NCBI GenBank assembly: GCA_946613705.1
Contig: CAMOFU010000024.1
Span: 1-16,239, forward strand
Source of the DNA: an uncultured Clostridia bacterium
Lineage (GTDB): Bacteria > Bacillota > Clostridia > Oscillospirales > Ruminococcaceae
Direction of reading: 5' to 3'
Length of the DNA: 16,239 nt
The notes under the pieces: generated by a model
What the model was told of the DNA's origin: nothing
Seen by the model: only the letters and a program-made list of their open reading frames with translations
The model's database searches: none
Program-made: the position numbers and the translations under genes
Shown: piece after piece, positions 1 to 8,269 of the stretch
How positions within the stretch are numbered: position 1 is the first letter of the stretch
How the letters are laid out: the number at the start of each line of letters is the position of its first letter

Positions 1-32
1 TCCCTGCGGGACGTGAAGGAGGAAAGGATAAG

Positions 33-782
33 ATGGAAAAACAGAATGAGATCGTGAACGTTCTTGAAGTCAAGGGTCTGTCAAAGCAGTACAAAAAGGG
101 TGTATATGCTTCGCAGGACGTGACCTTCAACGTGCGCCGCGGTGAGATCTTTGCGCTGATAGGTCCCAACGGTGCGGGCAAGACAACAACTATCCGCATG
201 ATCTCGACACTGCTGAAGGCAAGCGAGGGCGATGCCGTTATCGACGGGCACAGCATACTCACCGAGCCCGACAAGGTGCGGCAGAGGATAACCTATCTGC
301 CCGATGAGGCGGGTGCCTACAAGACGATGACAGGCACGGGTTACCTTGAATTCATGGCGGGGATATACGCGAATGACCCGTCGCAGGTGAAGGAGTTCGT
401 GCAGAGGGCTTCCGAGATAAGCGAGCTGGGCGACAGGCTGAAGGACAAGATAGGCTCCTATTCGCGCGGTATGATACGCAAGCTGCTGCTTGCCCGCGCA
501 ATGATGCCGCAGCCCGCGCTTGCGATACTTGACGAGCCGACCTCGGGACTTGATATAATCAATGCGCTGGATATCAGGCGCATGATAAAGAAGCTCTCGG
601 CAGAGGGAATGAGCTTCCTGCTTTCGTCGCACAATATGCTGGAGATAGAGTTCGTCTCCGACCGTGTGGGCATCATCGCCAAGGGGCATCTGCTGGAGAT
701 AGGCACTCCGCAGGAGCTCAAGGATAAATACGGTACTAAGAACCTTGAAGAAGTATTTGAAAAGGTGGTGCTGCAAAAATGA
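33..782 (+). CDS. ABC transporter ATP-binding protein (NatA/CcmA-like)
   Basis: Cytoplasmic ATPase subunit of an ABC-2 type exporter, 249 aa. Visible motifs are Walker A GPNGAGKT (residues 44-51), a degenerate signature SRGM (144-147) in place of LSGGQ, Walker B LAILDEP (163-169), the D-loop SGLD (171-174) and the switch His200. The Q-loop region reads YLPDE (88-92), with an acidic residue where glutamine is usual; this is common in the NatA/CcmA branch. The ATG has a strong AAGGAGG at 16-22, ten bases upstream. Its stop overlaps the start of the permease gene by four bases (ATGA), so the two are translationally coupled and should work as one transporter. Family membership is clear. The substrate (sodium, drug or peptide) cannot be read from the sequence, so no symbol is given. 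Confidence 0.93.
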   Translation: MEKQNEIVNVLEVKGLSKQYKKGVYASQDVTFNVRRGEIFALIGPNGAGKTTTIRMISTLLKASEGDAVIDGHSILTEPDKVRQRITYLPDEAGAYKTMTGTGYLEFMAGIYANDPSQVKEFVQRASEISELGDRLKDKIGSYSRGMIRKLLLARAMMPQPALAILDEPTSGLDIINALDIRRMIKKLSAEGMSFLLSSHNMLEIEFVSDRVGIIAKGHLLEIGTPQELKDKYGTKNLEEVFEKVVLQK

Positions 783-2113
783 AGTTTATGAGTCTGTTTA
801 AAAAAGAGCTGCGCGAGATGATAACTCCGCAGACTATAGCGATCCTTGTTATGATCTACGTCGGGCTCATGATGTTGGGAAATGTTATGGAGCAGCAGAT
901 CAACAGGATCGTTGAGGAGAGCAGCGAGATAGTGCTCTGCGATCAGGACAACACCGAGTTCACACAGGCGGTCATCAGTGCGATGAAGAACCCGACACCC
1001 GATATAACGAACGATGTAAAAATGGTAACGCTCGAATCGGACGACTATGCAAAGGAGCTTGACAGGCTGGACGAGAAGAACATTGTCGTACTGCCCAAGG
1101 GCTTTACCGAGCAGGTGGAGCAGGGCAAGACCGCGGAGTACATATACGTCGGCAAGATGACCTCGCTCTCGACGCTGGGCAATGTTTCGGCAGGCTCCGA
1201 GACGGCGAAGCAGCTGATACAGACCTCGGTCGTTTCGTCGCTCTACGGCAAGAAGCTGGTGCAGGGCAAGCTCACTCAGGACGAGATCAAGCAGCTCAAC
1301 CAGCCTGTCGATCTGAAGGAGATCACCGTTGTCAAGGACAACACCGCAGAGGTATCCTCGCAGCAGGTGGTACAGACAAAGACTATGGAGAATATGTTCC
1401 TGCCGATCATAGTGTTCCTGCTTATCATGTATTCCTCGCAGATGGTGCTCAACGCAGTCTCCACCGAGAAGATCGACAAGACGCTTGAAACGCTGCTTTC
1501 GGCACCTGTTTCAAGGCTTTCGGTGCTCTCGTCGAAGATGCTCGCAGCGGGCGTTGTTGCGGCGATGTATGCGGTAGTCATGATGTTCGGTATGAACGGC
1601 CTTATGTCCAAGATGCAGCAGGGCGGCGACACCTCATCGGTACAGGATGCGGTCAAGCAGCTCGGGCTCACCATTTCGGGAGTTCAGTATGTAATGGTCG
1701 GTGTGCAGATGTTCATAAGCATTCTGATCGCGCTTTCTATCTCGCTCGTGCTGGGCGTGCTGGCAAAGGACGCAAAGTCGGGGCAGTCGCTGCTGCTGCC
1801 TATACAGCTGCTTTCGATGGTGCCTTATATGCTTTCGATGTTCATGGATATCAAGACCCTTTCGCCCGTGATAAGGTATGTGGTATATGCTATACCGTTC
1901 ACACACACGTTCATGGCTAACGAGAACCTGATGTTCGGCAACTACACGCTCTACTGGGGCGGACTGATCTATCAGCTCGTGCTGCTGGCGGTGTGCATGA
2001 CATTTGCGATAAAGGTATTCACGTCCGACAAGATCTTCACGATGACTCTCGGCGGAAAGAAAAAGTCCTCGGGCGGTCTGTTCGGCAAGAAAACAGAGGT
2101 CCACGAGGATTGA
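779..2113 (+). CDS. ABC-2 type transporter permease (NatB-like)
   Basis: Membrane subunit paired with the preceding ATPase, 444 aa. One hydrophobic segment lies near the N-terminus (about 18-36). It is followed by a long polar, probably extracytoplasmic region (about 40-200) and a cluster of five to six segments (about 206-226, 252-275, 303-328, 336-356, 363-380, 392-413). This is the NatB/ABC-2 permease layout. After the second segment comes the family stretch with EKIDKTLETLLSAPVS (230-245), preceding further membrane helices. The C-terminal tail is short and Lys/Gly-rich, probably cytoplasmic. The start ATG overlaps the upstream stop, and a bidirectional terminator follows the stop after about 30 bases. 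NatB proteins export sodium in Bacillus, but the family is broad, so the substrate here is unknown. Confidence 0.9.
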   Translation: MKFMSLFKKELREMITPQTIAILVMIYVGLMMLGNVMEQQINRIVEESSEIVLCDQDNTEFTQAVISAMKNPTPDITNDVKMVTLESDDYAKELDRLDEKNIVVLPKGFTEQVEQGKTAEYIYVGKMTSLSTLGNVSAGSETAKQLIQTSVVSSLYGKKLVQGKLTQDEIKQLNQPVDLKEITVVKDNTAEVSSQQVVQTKTMENMFLPIIVFLLIMYSSQMVLNAVSTEKIDKTLETLLSAPVSRLSVLSSKMLAAGVVAAMYAVVMMFGMNGLMSKMQQGGDTSSVQDAVKQLGLTISGVQYVMVGVQMFISILIALSISLVLGVLAKDAKSGQSLLLPIQLLSMVPYMLSMFMDIKTLSPVIRYVVYAIPFTHTFMANENLMFGNYTLYWGGLIYQLVLLAVCMTFAIKVFTSDKIFTMTLGGKKKSSGGLFGKKTEVHED

Positions 2114-2144
2114 TGCATAGCTTATAAGAACTTACGAACTAACA

Positions 2145-2177
2145 AAAAACAAGGTATCTGCGCGATACCTTGTTTTT
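2145..2177. terminator. bidirectional intrinsic terminator
   Basis: A perfect 14-bp inverted repeat (2145-2158 with 2164-2177) has a five-base loop TGCGC. The core CAAGGTATC pairs with GATACCTTG and is flanked by A5 on the left and T5 on the right, so a U-tract is produced on either strand. It sits between the convergent permease gene (plus) and transglutaminase-like gene (minus) and should terminate both. Confidence 0.93.
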
Positions 2178-2180
2178 ATT

Positions 2181-2208
2181 TGTATATTGTATATTGTATA
2201 TTGTATAT
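2181..2208. repeat. four tandem copies of the 7-mer TGTATAT
   Basis: TGTATAT is repeated four times without interruption (2181-2187, 2188-2194, 2195-2201, 2202-2208), directly beside the bidirectional terminator and just past the stop codon of the minus-strand transglutaminase-like gene. It is non-coding and pure A/T apart from one G per unit. It is most likely a slippage-prone microsatellite; no function is evident. Confidence 0.9.
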
Positions 2209-2222
2209 GTTTCTCTTTCCGC

Positions 2223-4859
2223 TCAGTAGAGTCCGTAGAGCCACTTTGCGGCGATCCTTCCCATCAGGCTGAGCCGTTCGGGTACGATGTCATTTTTCAG
2301 AGTATCTAATGCGAGCTTAGAAGCTATGTATTCGCGGCTGTCTATCTCGCTGCGGCTGAGGTGCGCCTGTATAGCCAGCTCCGAGAGCCGTGAGATATCG
2401 GAGCATATGCTTTCTATGCCTGCTGTGCGGCATTTTGCGATGAGCCGCATAGCCTGCTCCTCGTCGGATACATTTGAATTATCGGAAATGCCGATCAGCG
2501 ACAGATATTTCAGGTAATAGATATAGATGCAGACTACCGCCTTTGAGCGGTCATTCTGCGTGATCTGCTCCTCCTGACGGTGCAGCCTGTGACGGCGGTT
2601 GATGATGAATGCCGCGATTATGACTGCCATGAACGCAAGGTACATCAGCAGCACCTTGATGAAGGTCTTGACCGTTTCGGGGATCTCGGGCGAGCGGCCG
2701 CTTATGCCCCTTGAACTGCTGCCCTCGCCGCTGACGGACTTTCTTGTGGTGGTAGTGCTCGGCTTGGTCGTCTGACTCGATGCCGACGAGCCGTTGCTGC
2801 CGCCCGACGTAACGCTCGGAGCGGCAGTGGTCGCGGGCGTTGTAGTGGTCGTAGTGGTGGTCGTGGTACGGTAGGGGTCAAGCTCCTCGGGGGTCTTGTT
2901 GGGGTTGCCGCCGTTCTGGTAGCCGGGGGTGAACTCCAGCGGCACCCAGCCCACACCGTAGATGAACACCTCGCACCATGCGTGCGCGGATTTGTCGGTG
3001 ACCGAAACGCTGCAATAGTCCTTTTCCTGCTTGAACTCGGTCGGTGCGATAACATAGCCCTCAACATACCTTGCGGGGAAGCCCGCCTTTCGCATGAGCA
3101 TGGTGCCTGCGGTGGCAAAATATGTGCAGTAGCCGCGCTTCTGCACCGACAGGAAGTAGTCGATGAAATCCCTGCCGCTCTCGGTCTTGCCCGGGTTGAG
3201 ATCGTATCGGTAATTCTCGTTGAAATAGTCCTTTATGCAGCGGAAGAATTGCAGCTCCTCGGGCAGATATTCCAGCTCGGCAGAGCGCTCTGTCCAGCTG
3301 TTCATCACATCATCGAACGCATCGTCCAGACCCTCCGAGCGGTAGACCTGCCTGTAGGTCTGCTCGACGTAATCGGCATAGGTATCGCTCAGGAGAGTGC
3401 TTGCGTATCTCATATAGGACAGGCGGACTATTATCCCGTCGCTGCTGTCCCAGCTCGTGCCGAACCTTGTCATATCAGAGAACTCCATCTGATAGCGCCT
3501 GTCCTTGAGCTCAACGCTCTCGTCGCCTTCAAACTCTATCAGCTCGCCCGCATAGGCATTGCCGCTGAGATAATCGGTCATATACGGCGCATATGCAAAT
3601 CTCGGGTCGGCATTGGACACACCTACAGAGATGGTGTTGCTGCGGGGGTCAAAGCCCTTGTCGGCTATCATCAGCGAATTGTAGTTCTGTATCGGCATAT
3701 CATCGCCGTATTCCTTCAGTGCAGAGCTGACGCTGTTGGTAAGGTCGCGGTCGATCTGATCCCATTTGTTGTCCTTGTAGCTGCCTGCGACGTAACCTCG
3801 GAGATAGAGCGTATAGGCGGGGCGCTTCCTGACGTTGACGCTCAGCGCTCTCGAGTTGTCGAACTTGATGCCGTCCTTTTCTCCCAGTCTGCCGCCGTTT
3901 GTGGGACCTACCTCCTTGACGGGGCCGTCCGCGAGCCTTTCAAAGAAATCGCTCAGCTTATCTATAGAGAAATCATTCACGGCATTCGTTATATTCTCTC
4001 TCAGCTTATCAAAGGACTTGGGTCTTACAAAGCCCGTGATCTTTGAGAACAGTATCGTAACGGCAAATATCGAGGCGCATATCAGCAGACTCACGCTGAT
4101 AAAGCTTGTGAAGAACCGCCCCTTCAGTCTGCGGGAGGTGAAGTAATAGGCCTTCTTGCGTCGGTGGACTGCGAAGGTGTTGTTCACTCCCGCCTTGTTG
4201 GTGGAATGATTGATGATCGTTACCGAGAGCACTACTATCCAGCCGATAAACAGCCCCACCACCGATACGGTGGGCGGCTCCCAGCCGTGATAGAGCCCTA
4301 TCTCAAGGAAAGGGAAGGTAGCGATGAAATAGATCGGGAAATCGAACCTGACGATGCACGCGAGCGAGATGAGCACGGTTATGATCGCCGCTAAGAACAT
4401 CAGGAAGTGGAAGCTGACATAGTCGAGGATCTTCGGGTCGAGCTTGCGCACGATAGCATCTATATTTTCGGAGCTGATATCGGCAAGCTTCAGATATTTG
4501 TCCAGTGCGATATAGAAGCCGTTTATAATGTCGTCAAACATTATTGCAAAGTAGCTTATCTGGAACACCAGATAGCCTATGCCGAAGATCCTGAGCATTC
4601 TGTTGCCCGAGGTGATCGCGGCAAAGCTGAGCGATATCAGCACTATCGGCAGAATAGCCAGTGTTTTGGCACCGATAAAGCTGCAAAGCACGTCCATTGT
4701 GAAATATGCCGAAAGAACAGTCAGCAGGGTGCGGAGTATCATCAGCTTGTCCTTGCCCGGTTCAAGCCCCGTGGTAACGGCAATGTCGCCGTCGATGATA
4801 ACACCGTTCGGGTTGATGATGCCTCTTTCGGTATTTCTGGTCTTGTTGTTCAGTTTCAT
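2223..4859 (-). CDS. membrane transglutaminase-like domain protein
   Basis: Large membrane protein of 878 aa with a papain-like transglutaminase core, resembling the TgpA family. About six or seven hydrophobic segments lie in residues 41-272. An extracytoplasmic region (about 280-730) follows, then one more segment (733-753) and a cytoplasmic tail of about 125 residues. The core shows Cys578 in RGYCTYFA and His626 in SAHAWCE. The third triad position is Glu642 in LEFTPGY, where Asp is more usual. A Ser/Thr-rich linker (about 665-715), including ten consecutive Thr at 665-674, joins the core to the last membrane segment. The ATG is preceded on the minus strand by AAAGGTGA. It is the last gene of the MoxR/DUF58 operon, 18 bases after the DUF58 stop. 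Catalysis (peptide cleavage, transfer or cross-linking) and substrate are unknown. Confidence 0.88.
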   Translation of the reverse strand: MKLNNKTRNTERGIINPNGVIIDGDIAVTTGLEPGKDKLMILRTLLTVLSAYFTMDVLCSFIGAKTLAILPIVLISLSFAAITSGNRMLRIFGIGYLVFQISYFAIMFDDIINGFYIALDKYLKLADISSENIDAIVRKLDPKILDYVSFHFLMFLAAIITVLISLACIVRFDFPIYFIATFPFLEIGLYHGWEPPTVSVVGLFIGWIVVLSVTIINHSTNKAGVNNTFAVHRRKKAYYFTSRRLKGRFFTSFISVSLLICASIFAVTILFSKITGFVRPKSFDKLRENITNAVNDFSIDKLSDFFERLADGPVKEVGPTNGGRLGEKDGIKFDNSRALSVNVRKRPAYTLYLRGYVAGSYKDNKWDQIDRDLTNSVSSALKEYGDDMPIQNYNSLMIADKGFDPRSNTISVGVSNADPRFAYAPYMTDYLSGNAYAGELIEFEGDESVELKDRRYQMEFSDMTRFGTSWDSSDGIIVRLSYMRYASTLLSDTYADYVEQTYRQVYRSEGLDDAFDDVMNSWTERSAELEYLPEELQFFRCIKDYFNENYRYDLNPGKTESGRDFIDYFLSVQKRGYCTYFATAGTMLMRKAGFPARYVEGYVIAPTEFKQEKDYCSVSVTDKSAHAWCEVFIYGVGWVPLEFTPGYQNGGNPNKTPEELDPYRTTTTTTTTTTPATTAAPSVTSGGSNGSSASSQTTKPSTTTTRKSVSGEGSSSRGISGRSPEIPETVKTFIKVLLMYLAFMAVIIAAFIINRRHRLHRQEEQITQNDRSKAVVCIYIYYLKYLSLIGISDNSNVSDEEQAMRLIAKCRTAGIESICSDISRLSELAIQAHLSRSEIDSREYIASKLALDTLKNDIVPERLSLMGRIAAKWLYGLY

Positions 4860-4877
4860 GTTGTCACCTTTATATAT

Positions 4878-6062
4878 CTATATGGCTATATCTTCAAGGC
4901 TCTCCGCCACTGCATTTACCGAGAGCGGTGCATATACGAAGCCGCCGTCGGAGTAGCTCTGTCCCGCGCCGATCTCTGTATCGAGCACGGTGTATCTGTA
5001 GGCGTAGCCCGAATCCTCGAGCTTCTGCTTCATCTCGTCGGTGAAGCCGCTCGTGAGGAAAATAATGTGTGCATATTTTGCGCTGCCCGTTGACAGACCC
5101 GCGATAACGTCCGCAGGCGAGCCCGCATAGGACTTGGTCCCGTCGTTGACCAGCTCTCTCACGGTCATGGTGTAGCTCTCAAAGCTGTCTGCCTTGCCTG
5201 TTCTGTAGCCGTCGGGATTATCCGAGCACCACAGGAGCGTGTGAGCGGTCTCGTGTTCGGAGAGATGCAGCGAAACGGCAGCGGCGGCATCTATCAGCGC
5301 GTCGGCCTTGTCGAGCCCGTCGGAGCCGCTCGGCAGCTGCGAAAAATCCGCTGTTATCAGCACACCGTTCGTTATCGGCAGGGAATAGTCCTTCACCATC
5401 ATCTCGTCCTGCTTGGCAGAGAGCTTCCAGTGTATTCGGCTGATCTTGTCGCCCTCGTTATAGCAGCGCACATCAAAGATCTCGCTCGGGTCATCGCCCT
5501 TCTTGCTCTTCGAGTATGCCTCGCTCTCCAGCCCCAGCTCGGAGTAATCGTTTATCCTGTTCTCTATCGGGATATGATCGGGAAATACGGTAACTCTCGA
5601 AATGCTCCTGTCGCCCTTGACCCTGATGCGAAAACGTATCACTCTGAGCATATCGAATATCCTGATCTTCGCAAGCTCGACCGAAAGCGTGCCGTAATGC
5701 CTGTAGGACAGCCTTACCGTAAGCACCTGAGTGTTGTTCGGGAAGATCGGTGTGTGTATCCTGAAAACGTCCGCCCTGCCGCCATGCTCGGTCCTGTATC
5801 TTACGATGATATCGCAGTTGGGCACAGGCAGCCTTGAATCGTTGTCGATGATTATGTTCACGGGGACGCTGCTGCCCTTGGGTGCCGACTGCTCGGCGGA
5901 CTCGAAGTATATCCTGAGCTTGTGCTTCACCCTCAGCATCAGTGCGCCGAAGACTATCGGATAGGCGGCGGCGAAGCAGAACAGGTAAAACGAGAACGCC
6001 CCTTCGTACTGTATATAGAACAGCAGCGATACGAGCAGCAGTATGATATATATTACTATCAT
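4878..6062 (-). CDS. DUF58 domain-containing membrane protein
   Basis: 394 aa. Two hydrophobic segments at the N-terminus (about 2-20 and 22-43) anchor the protein. A beta-rich central region follows, and then the conserved DUF58 block: DPSEIFDVRCYNEGD at 191-205, then IHWKLSAKQD at 210-219 and MVKDY at 222-226. The remaining C-terminal part is compatible with the von Willebrand A-like fold found in many DUF58 proteins, with ITADFSQLPSG where the first acidic motif would lie. Its start overlaps the MoxR stop by four bases (ATGA on the minus strand), so the two are translationally coupled. DUF58 proteins are commonly encoded beside MoxR ATPases and transglutaminase-like proteins, exactly as here. 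A role as the membrane or vWA-like partner of MoxR is inferred from that context; the biochemical function is not established. Confidence 0.9.
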   Translation of the reverse strand: MIVIYIILLLVSLLFYIQYEGAFSFYLFCFAAAYPIVFGALMLRVKHKLRIYFESAEQSAPKGSSVPVNIIIDNDSRLPVPNCDIIVRYRTEHGGRADVFRIHTPIFPNNTQVLTVRLSYRHYGTLSVELAKIRIFDMLRVIRFRIRVKGDRSISRVTVFPDHIPIENRINDYSELGLESEAYSKSKKGDDPSEIFDVRCYNEGDKISRIHWKLSAKQDEMMVKDYSLPITNGVLITADFSQLPSGSDGLDKADALIDAAAAVSLHLSEHETAHTLLWCSDNPDGYRTGKADSFESYTMTVRELVNDGTKSYAGSPADVIAGLSTGSAKYAHIIFLTSGFTDEMKQKLEDSGYAYRYTVLDTEIGAGQSYSDGGFVYAPLSVNAVAESLEDIAI

Positions 6063-7039
6063 ACCGTCACCCGATTGTTTATCTTCGGCACCACAACGCC
6101 CTCGATTATGCTTTTCAGCACCGAATCGGGGTCAAGGCTGTTGATCCTTGCCTTGGAGCTGAGTATGATCCTGTGCCCCGCAACATCGCCGAAGGCATAG
6201 GAGACATCATCGGGCGTTACATAATCCCTGCCCTTGAGCAGCGAGGTCGCCTTGGTCATTTTGAGCAGCGCTATCGTACCTCTCGGTGACAGGCCGAGCT
6301 TGATATACTGGTTCTTCCTCGTAGCGTCGGCAAGCCTTACGATATAGTCGAGCACCTCGTCCGAGACATAGATATCGTCAACGACCTTTCTTGCCTCGAC
6401 CAGATCGGCGGCTGTCACGACCGACTCGACCGCATCTATCGAGACCTGGTTCTGCTTTGAGCGCAGCATCTCGACCTCATTCTGAACGCTCGGGTAGCCC
6501 ATGCTCAGCCTTACGATGAACCTGTCCATCTGCGACTCGGGCAGCGACTGTGTGCCTATCGAGCCGATCGGGTTCTGGGTGGCGATAACTATATACGGGT
6601 CGGGCATACGGTAGGTCGTGCCGTCAACGGTGACCTTGCCCTCCTCCATGATCTCGAGCAGTGCCGACTGTGTCTTTGACGAGGTACGGTTGATCTCGTC
6701 CGCGAGGAACAGGTTCGTCACGGCGGCACCCTGCTTGTACTCAAAGCTGTTCGTTGCCTTGTTGTAAATGGTGAATCCCGTAACATCTGTCGGCAGCACA
6801 TCGGGGGTGAACTGCAATCTCTTGTAATCGAGCGAGAGCGCCTTTGAAAGCGCGAGAGCCAGTGTGGTCTTGCCGACTCCGGGGATATCCTCGAGCAGTA
6901 TATGCCCTCCCGCAAGGATAGACAGCAGCACCTTGATGATAGTTTCGTCCTTGCCGATTATCACCTTTTTCACTTCGCTGATGACCTTCTGCGAAAGCTG
7001 CAATACCTTCACCTGCTCGGGTGTTAATCTCTGTGCCAT
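6059..7039 (-). CDS. MoxR family AAA+ ATPase
   Basis: AAA+ ATPase of 326 aa, thought to act as a chaperone for protein complex maturation. Walker A is GVGKT (54-58) within LLEDIPGVGKTTLA. Walker B is FLADEINR (111-118), sensor 1 is ATQNP (153-157), and the arginine-finger region is SQMDRF (169-174). These match the MoxR/RavA branch and the usual length of about 320 residues. I chose the ATG at 7039 because AAGGAG (7048-7053, minus strand) lies eight bases upstream and the protein then begins MAQRLTPEQ. A longer reading back to 7111 would begin inside the -10 box of the promoter. It is first in the operon, and its stop overlaps the DUF58 start. Confidence 0.93.
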   Translation of the reverse strand: MAQRLTPEQVKVLQLSQKVISEVKKVIIGKDETIIKVLLSILAGGHILLEDIPGVGKTTLALALSKALSLDYKRLQFTPDVLPTDVTGFTIYNKATNSFEYKQGAAVTNLFLADEINRTSSKTQSALLEIMEEGKVTVDGTTYRMPDPYIVIATQNPIGSIGTQSLPESQMDRFIVRLSMGYPSVQNEVEMLRSKQNQVSIDAVESVVTAADLVEARKVVDDIYVSDEVLDYIVRLADATRKNQYIKLGLSPRGTIALLKMTKATSLLKGRDYVTPDDVSYAFGDVAGHRIILSSKARINSLDPDSVLKSIIEGVVVPKINNRVTV

Positions 7040-7047
7040 TTTGAATT

Positions 7048-7053
7048 CTCCTT
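7048..7053 (-). promoter_or_regulatory. ribosome binding site fixing the MoxR start
   Basis: AAGGAG on the minus strand, eight bases before the ATG at 7039. It selects this start over the in-frame upstream ATG at 7111, which has no comparable site. Confidence 0.85.
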
Positions 7054-7101
7054 TTCTGTGTGTATCTTTTTCTTTTCTGTAAAACAATTTACCCAATATA
7101 T

Positions 7102-7130
7102 ATAATAACACAATATACCGATCATTGCAA
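7102..7130 (-). promoter_or_regulatory. SigA-type promoter of the MoxR operon
   Basis: On the minus strand, -35 TTGCAA (7130-7125) and -10 TATTAT (7107-7102) are separated by exactly 17 bases in a strongly AT-rich stretch. The predicted transcription start is near 7095, giving a leader of about 55 bases before the MoxR ATG. This is a prediction from sequence only. Confidence 0.72.
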
Positions 7131-7217
7131 GTGAAAATATGAATTTTAATAAATTATCTGCGGTGTGCATTTGTGAAACGGGTCTGTACAGGTCGGTGAG
7201 CTTATGCTCTGCTGTCA

Positions 7218-7246
7218 GTCATAATCTGCCGCAGGGCACATATAAT
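7218..7246 (+). promoter_or_regulatory. putative SigE (sporulation) promoter of spoIIIA
   Basis: GTCATAAT (7218-7225) and CATATAAT (7239-7246) each match the B. subtilis SigE boxes GTCATATT and CATACAAT at seven of eight positions. The 13-base spacer is about one base shorter than typical. The site lies about 35 bases before the spoIIIAA start, and the spoIIIA operon is SigE-driven in B. subtilis. TATAAT at 7241-7246 could also be read as a SigA -10, but no TTGACA-like box stands 17 bases upstream. Confidence 0.65.
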
Positions 7247-7279
7247 TAACTAACGAGGGACAAGTCGGGGAGTGGTAAA

Positions 7280-8269
7280 ATGATCTCAATGACAAATACA
7301 TATACGGATACAGCTGTGCGGGAGAGCGGTCTGCGGCAGGCGGAAGCGCTGCTGAGCGGCAGGCTCGCGGCGGCGGTGGAGCGCATCGGCGGGAGTGAGA
7401 GGGAGCAGATACAGGAGCTGCGTCTGCGGCGCGGCGGGTATCTCAGCGCCGGCATCTGCGGCAGGGAGTATTTCGTCACGCGGACGGGCAGGCTGGTGAG
7501 TGAGGCTGAGGGTGCGGTGAATGTCACCGAGAGCGACATAGAGTTCACCTGTCTTGCGGCTACGGACAATTCGATACACTCGTTCGAGCGCGAGATAAGG
7601 CAGGGCTTTGTGACGGCGGGCGGCGGATGCAGGGTCGGCTTCTGCGGGAGGGCAGTCTGCACGGGGACAGAGCTGGTCTCGGTCAAGGAGATAAGCTCGG
7701 TCAATATCCGCATCAGCCGCGAGGTCATCGGCTGTGCGGAGGGGATATACAGGGAGCTGTTTGCTGTCGGGGCAAGGTCGCTGCTGATCGCGGGGCCGCC
7801 CGCGAGCGGAAAGACCACGGTGCTGCGCGACCTGTGCAGGCTGCTCTCGGCAGAGCGGCGGGTGTCGCTGATAGATGAGCGCGGGGAGATCGCGGCGGTG
7901 TGCGGCGGCTGCGCACAGAACGATGTCGGGCTGCATACAGACGTATTCACGGGCTATCCCAAGCTCGAGGCGATAATGACGGCAGTGCGGGTGATGAGCC
8001 CCGAGATCGTCGTCTGCGACGAGATAGGCACGGAGGGCGAGCTGCCCGCATACGAATACGCTATCGGCTCGGGAGCACGGCTGATCTGCACCTGCCACGC
8101 AGATACGGTAAAGCAGCTGCGGCATCGCCCCGTTGTCTCGCAGCTGACGGCTGAGCGGGCATTCGACGCGGCGGTGATGCTCGGCAGCGGCAGGGATATC
8201 GGCAGGGTGATGCGCCTGCTCACAGCGGAGGAGCTGTTATGCTCAGACTGTGCGGCTGCCTGCTGCTGA
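7280..8269 (+). CDS. spoIIIAA: stage III sporulation protein AA, secretion-type ATPase
   Basis: 329 aa. SpoIIIAA is the ATPase of the SpoIIIA-SpoIIQ channel that links mother cell and forespore; it resembles type II/IV secretion ATPases and acts on the cytoplasmic (mother-cell) face. Walker A is GPPASGKT (172-179), then VSLIDERGEI (195-204), and Walker B ends VVCDEIGTE (244-252). THAD-like histidines appear in CTCHAD (270-275). GGGGAG at 7267-7272 lies seven bases before the ATG. The last 31 bases overlap spoIIIAB in another frame, which gives a Cys-rich C-terminus (CSDCAAACC). It is the first gene of the complete spoIIIA cluster, behind a SigE-like promoter. Identification is firm because all eight genes follow in canonical order. 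Confidence 0.95.
   Translation: MISMTNTYTDTAVRESGLRQAEALLSGRLAAAVERIGGSEREQIQELRLRRGGYLSAGICGREYFVTRTGRLVSEAEGAVNVTESDIEFTCLAATDNSIHSFEREIRQGFVTAGGGCRVGFCGRAVCTGTELVSVKEISSVNIRISREVIGCAEGIYRELFAVGARSLLIAGPPASGKTTVLRDLCRLLSAERRVSLIDERGEIAAVCGGCAQNDVGLHTDVFTGYPKLEAIMTAVRVMSPEIVVCDEIGTEGELPAYEYAIGSGARLICTCHADTVKQLRHRPVVSQLTAERAFDAAVMLGSGRDIGRVMRLLTAEELLCSDCAAACC

Noticed and set aside
1..32. Remnant of an upstream gene
   Set aside because: Too short to assign; only the ribosome binding site for the ATPase gene can be supported.
7040..7111. MoxR start at 7111
   Set aside because: The segment contains the -10 promoter region and no ribosome site; AAGGAG precedes the ATG at 7039.
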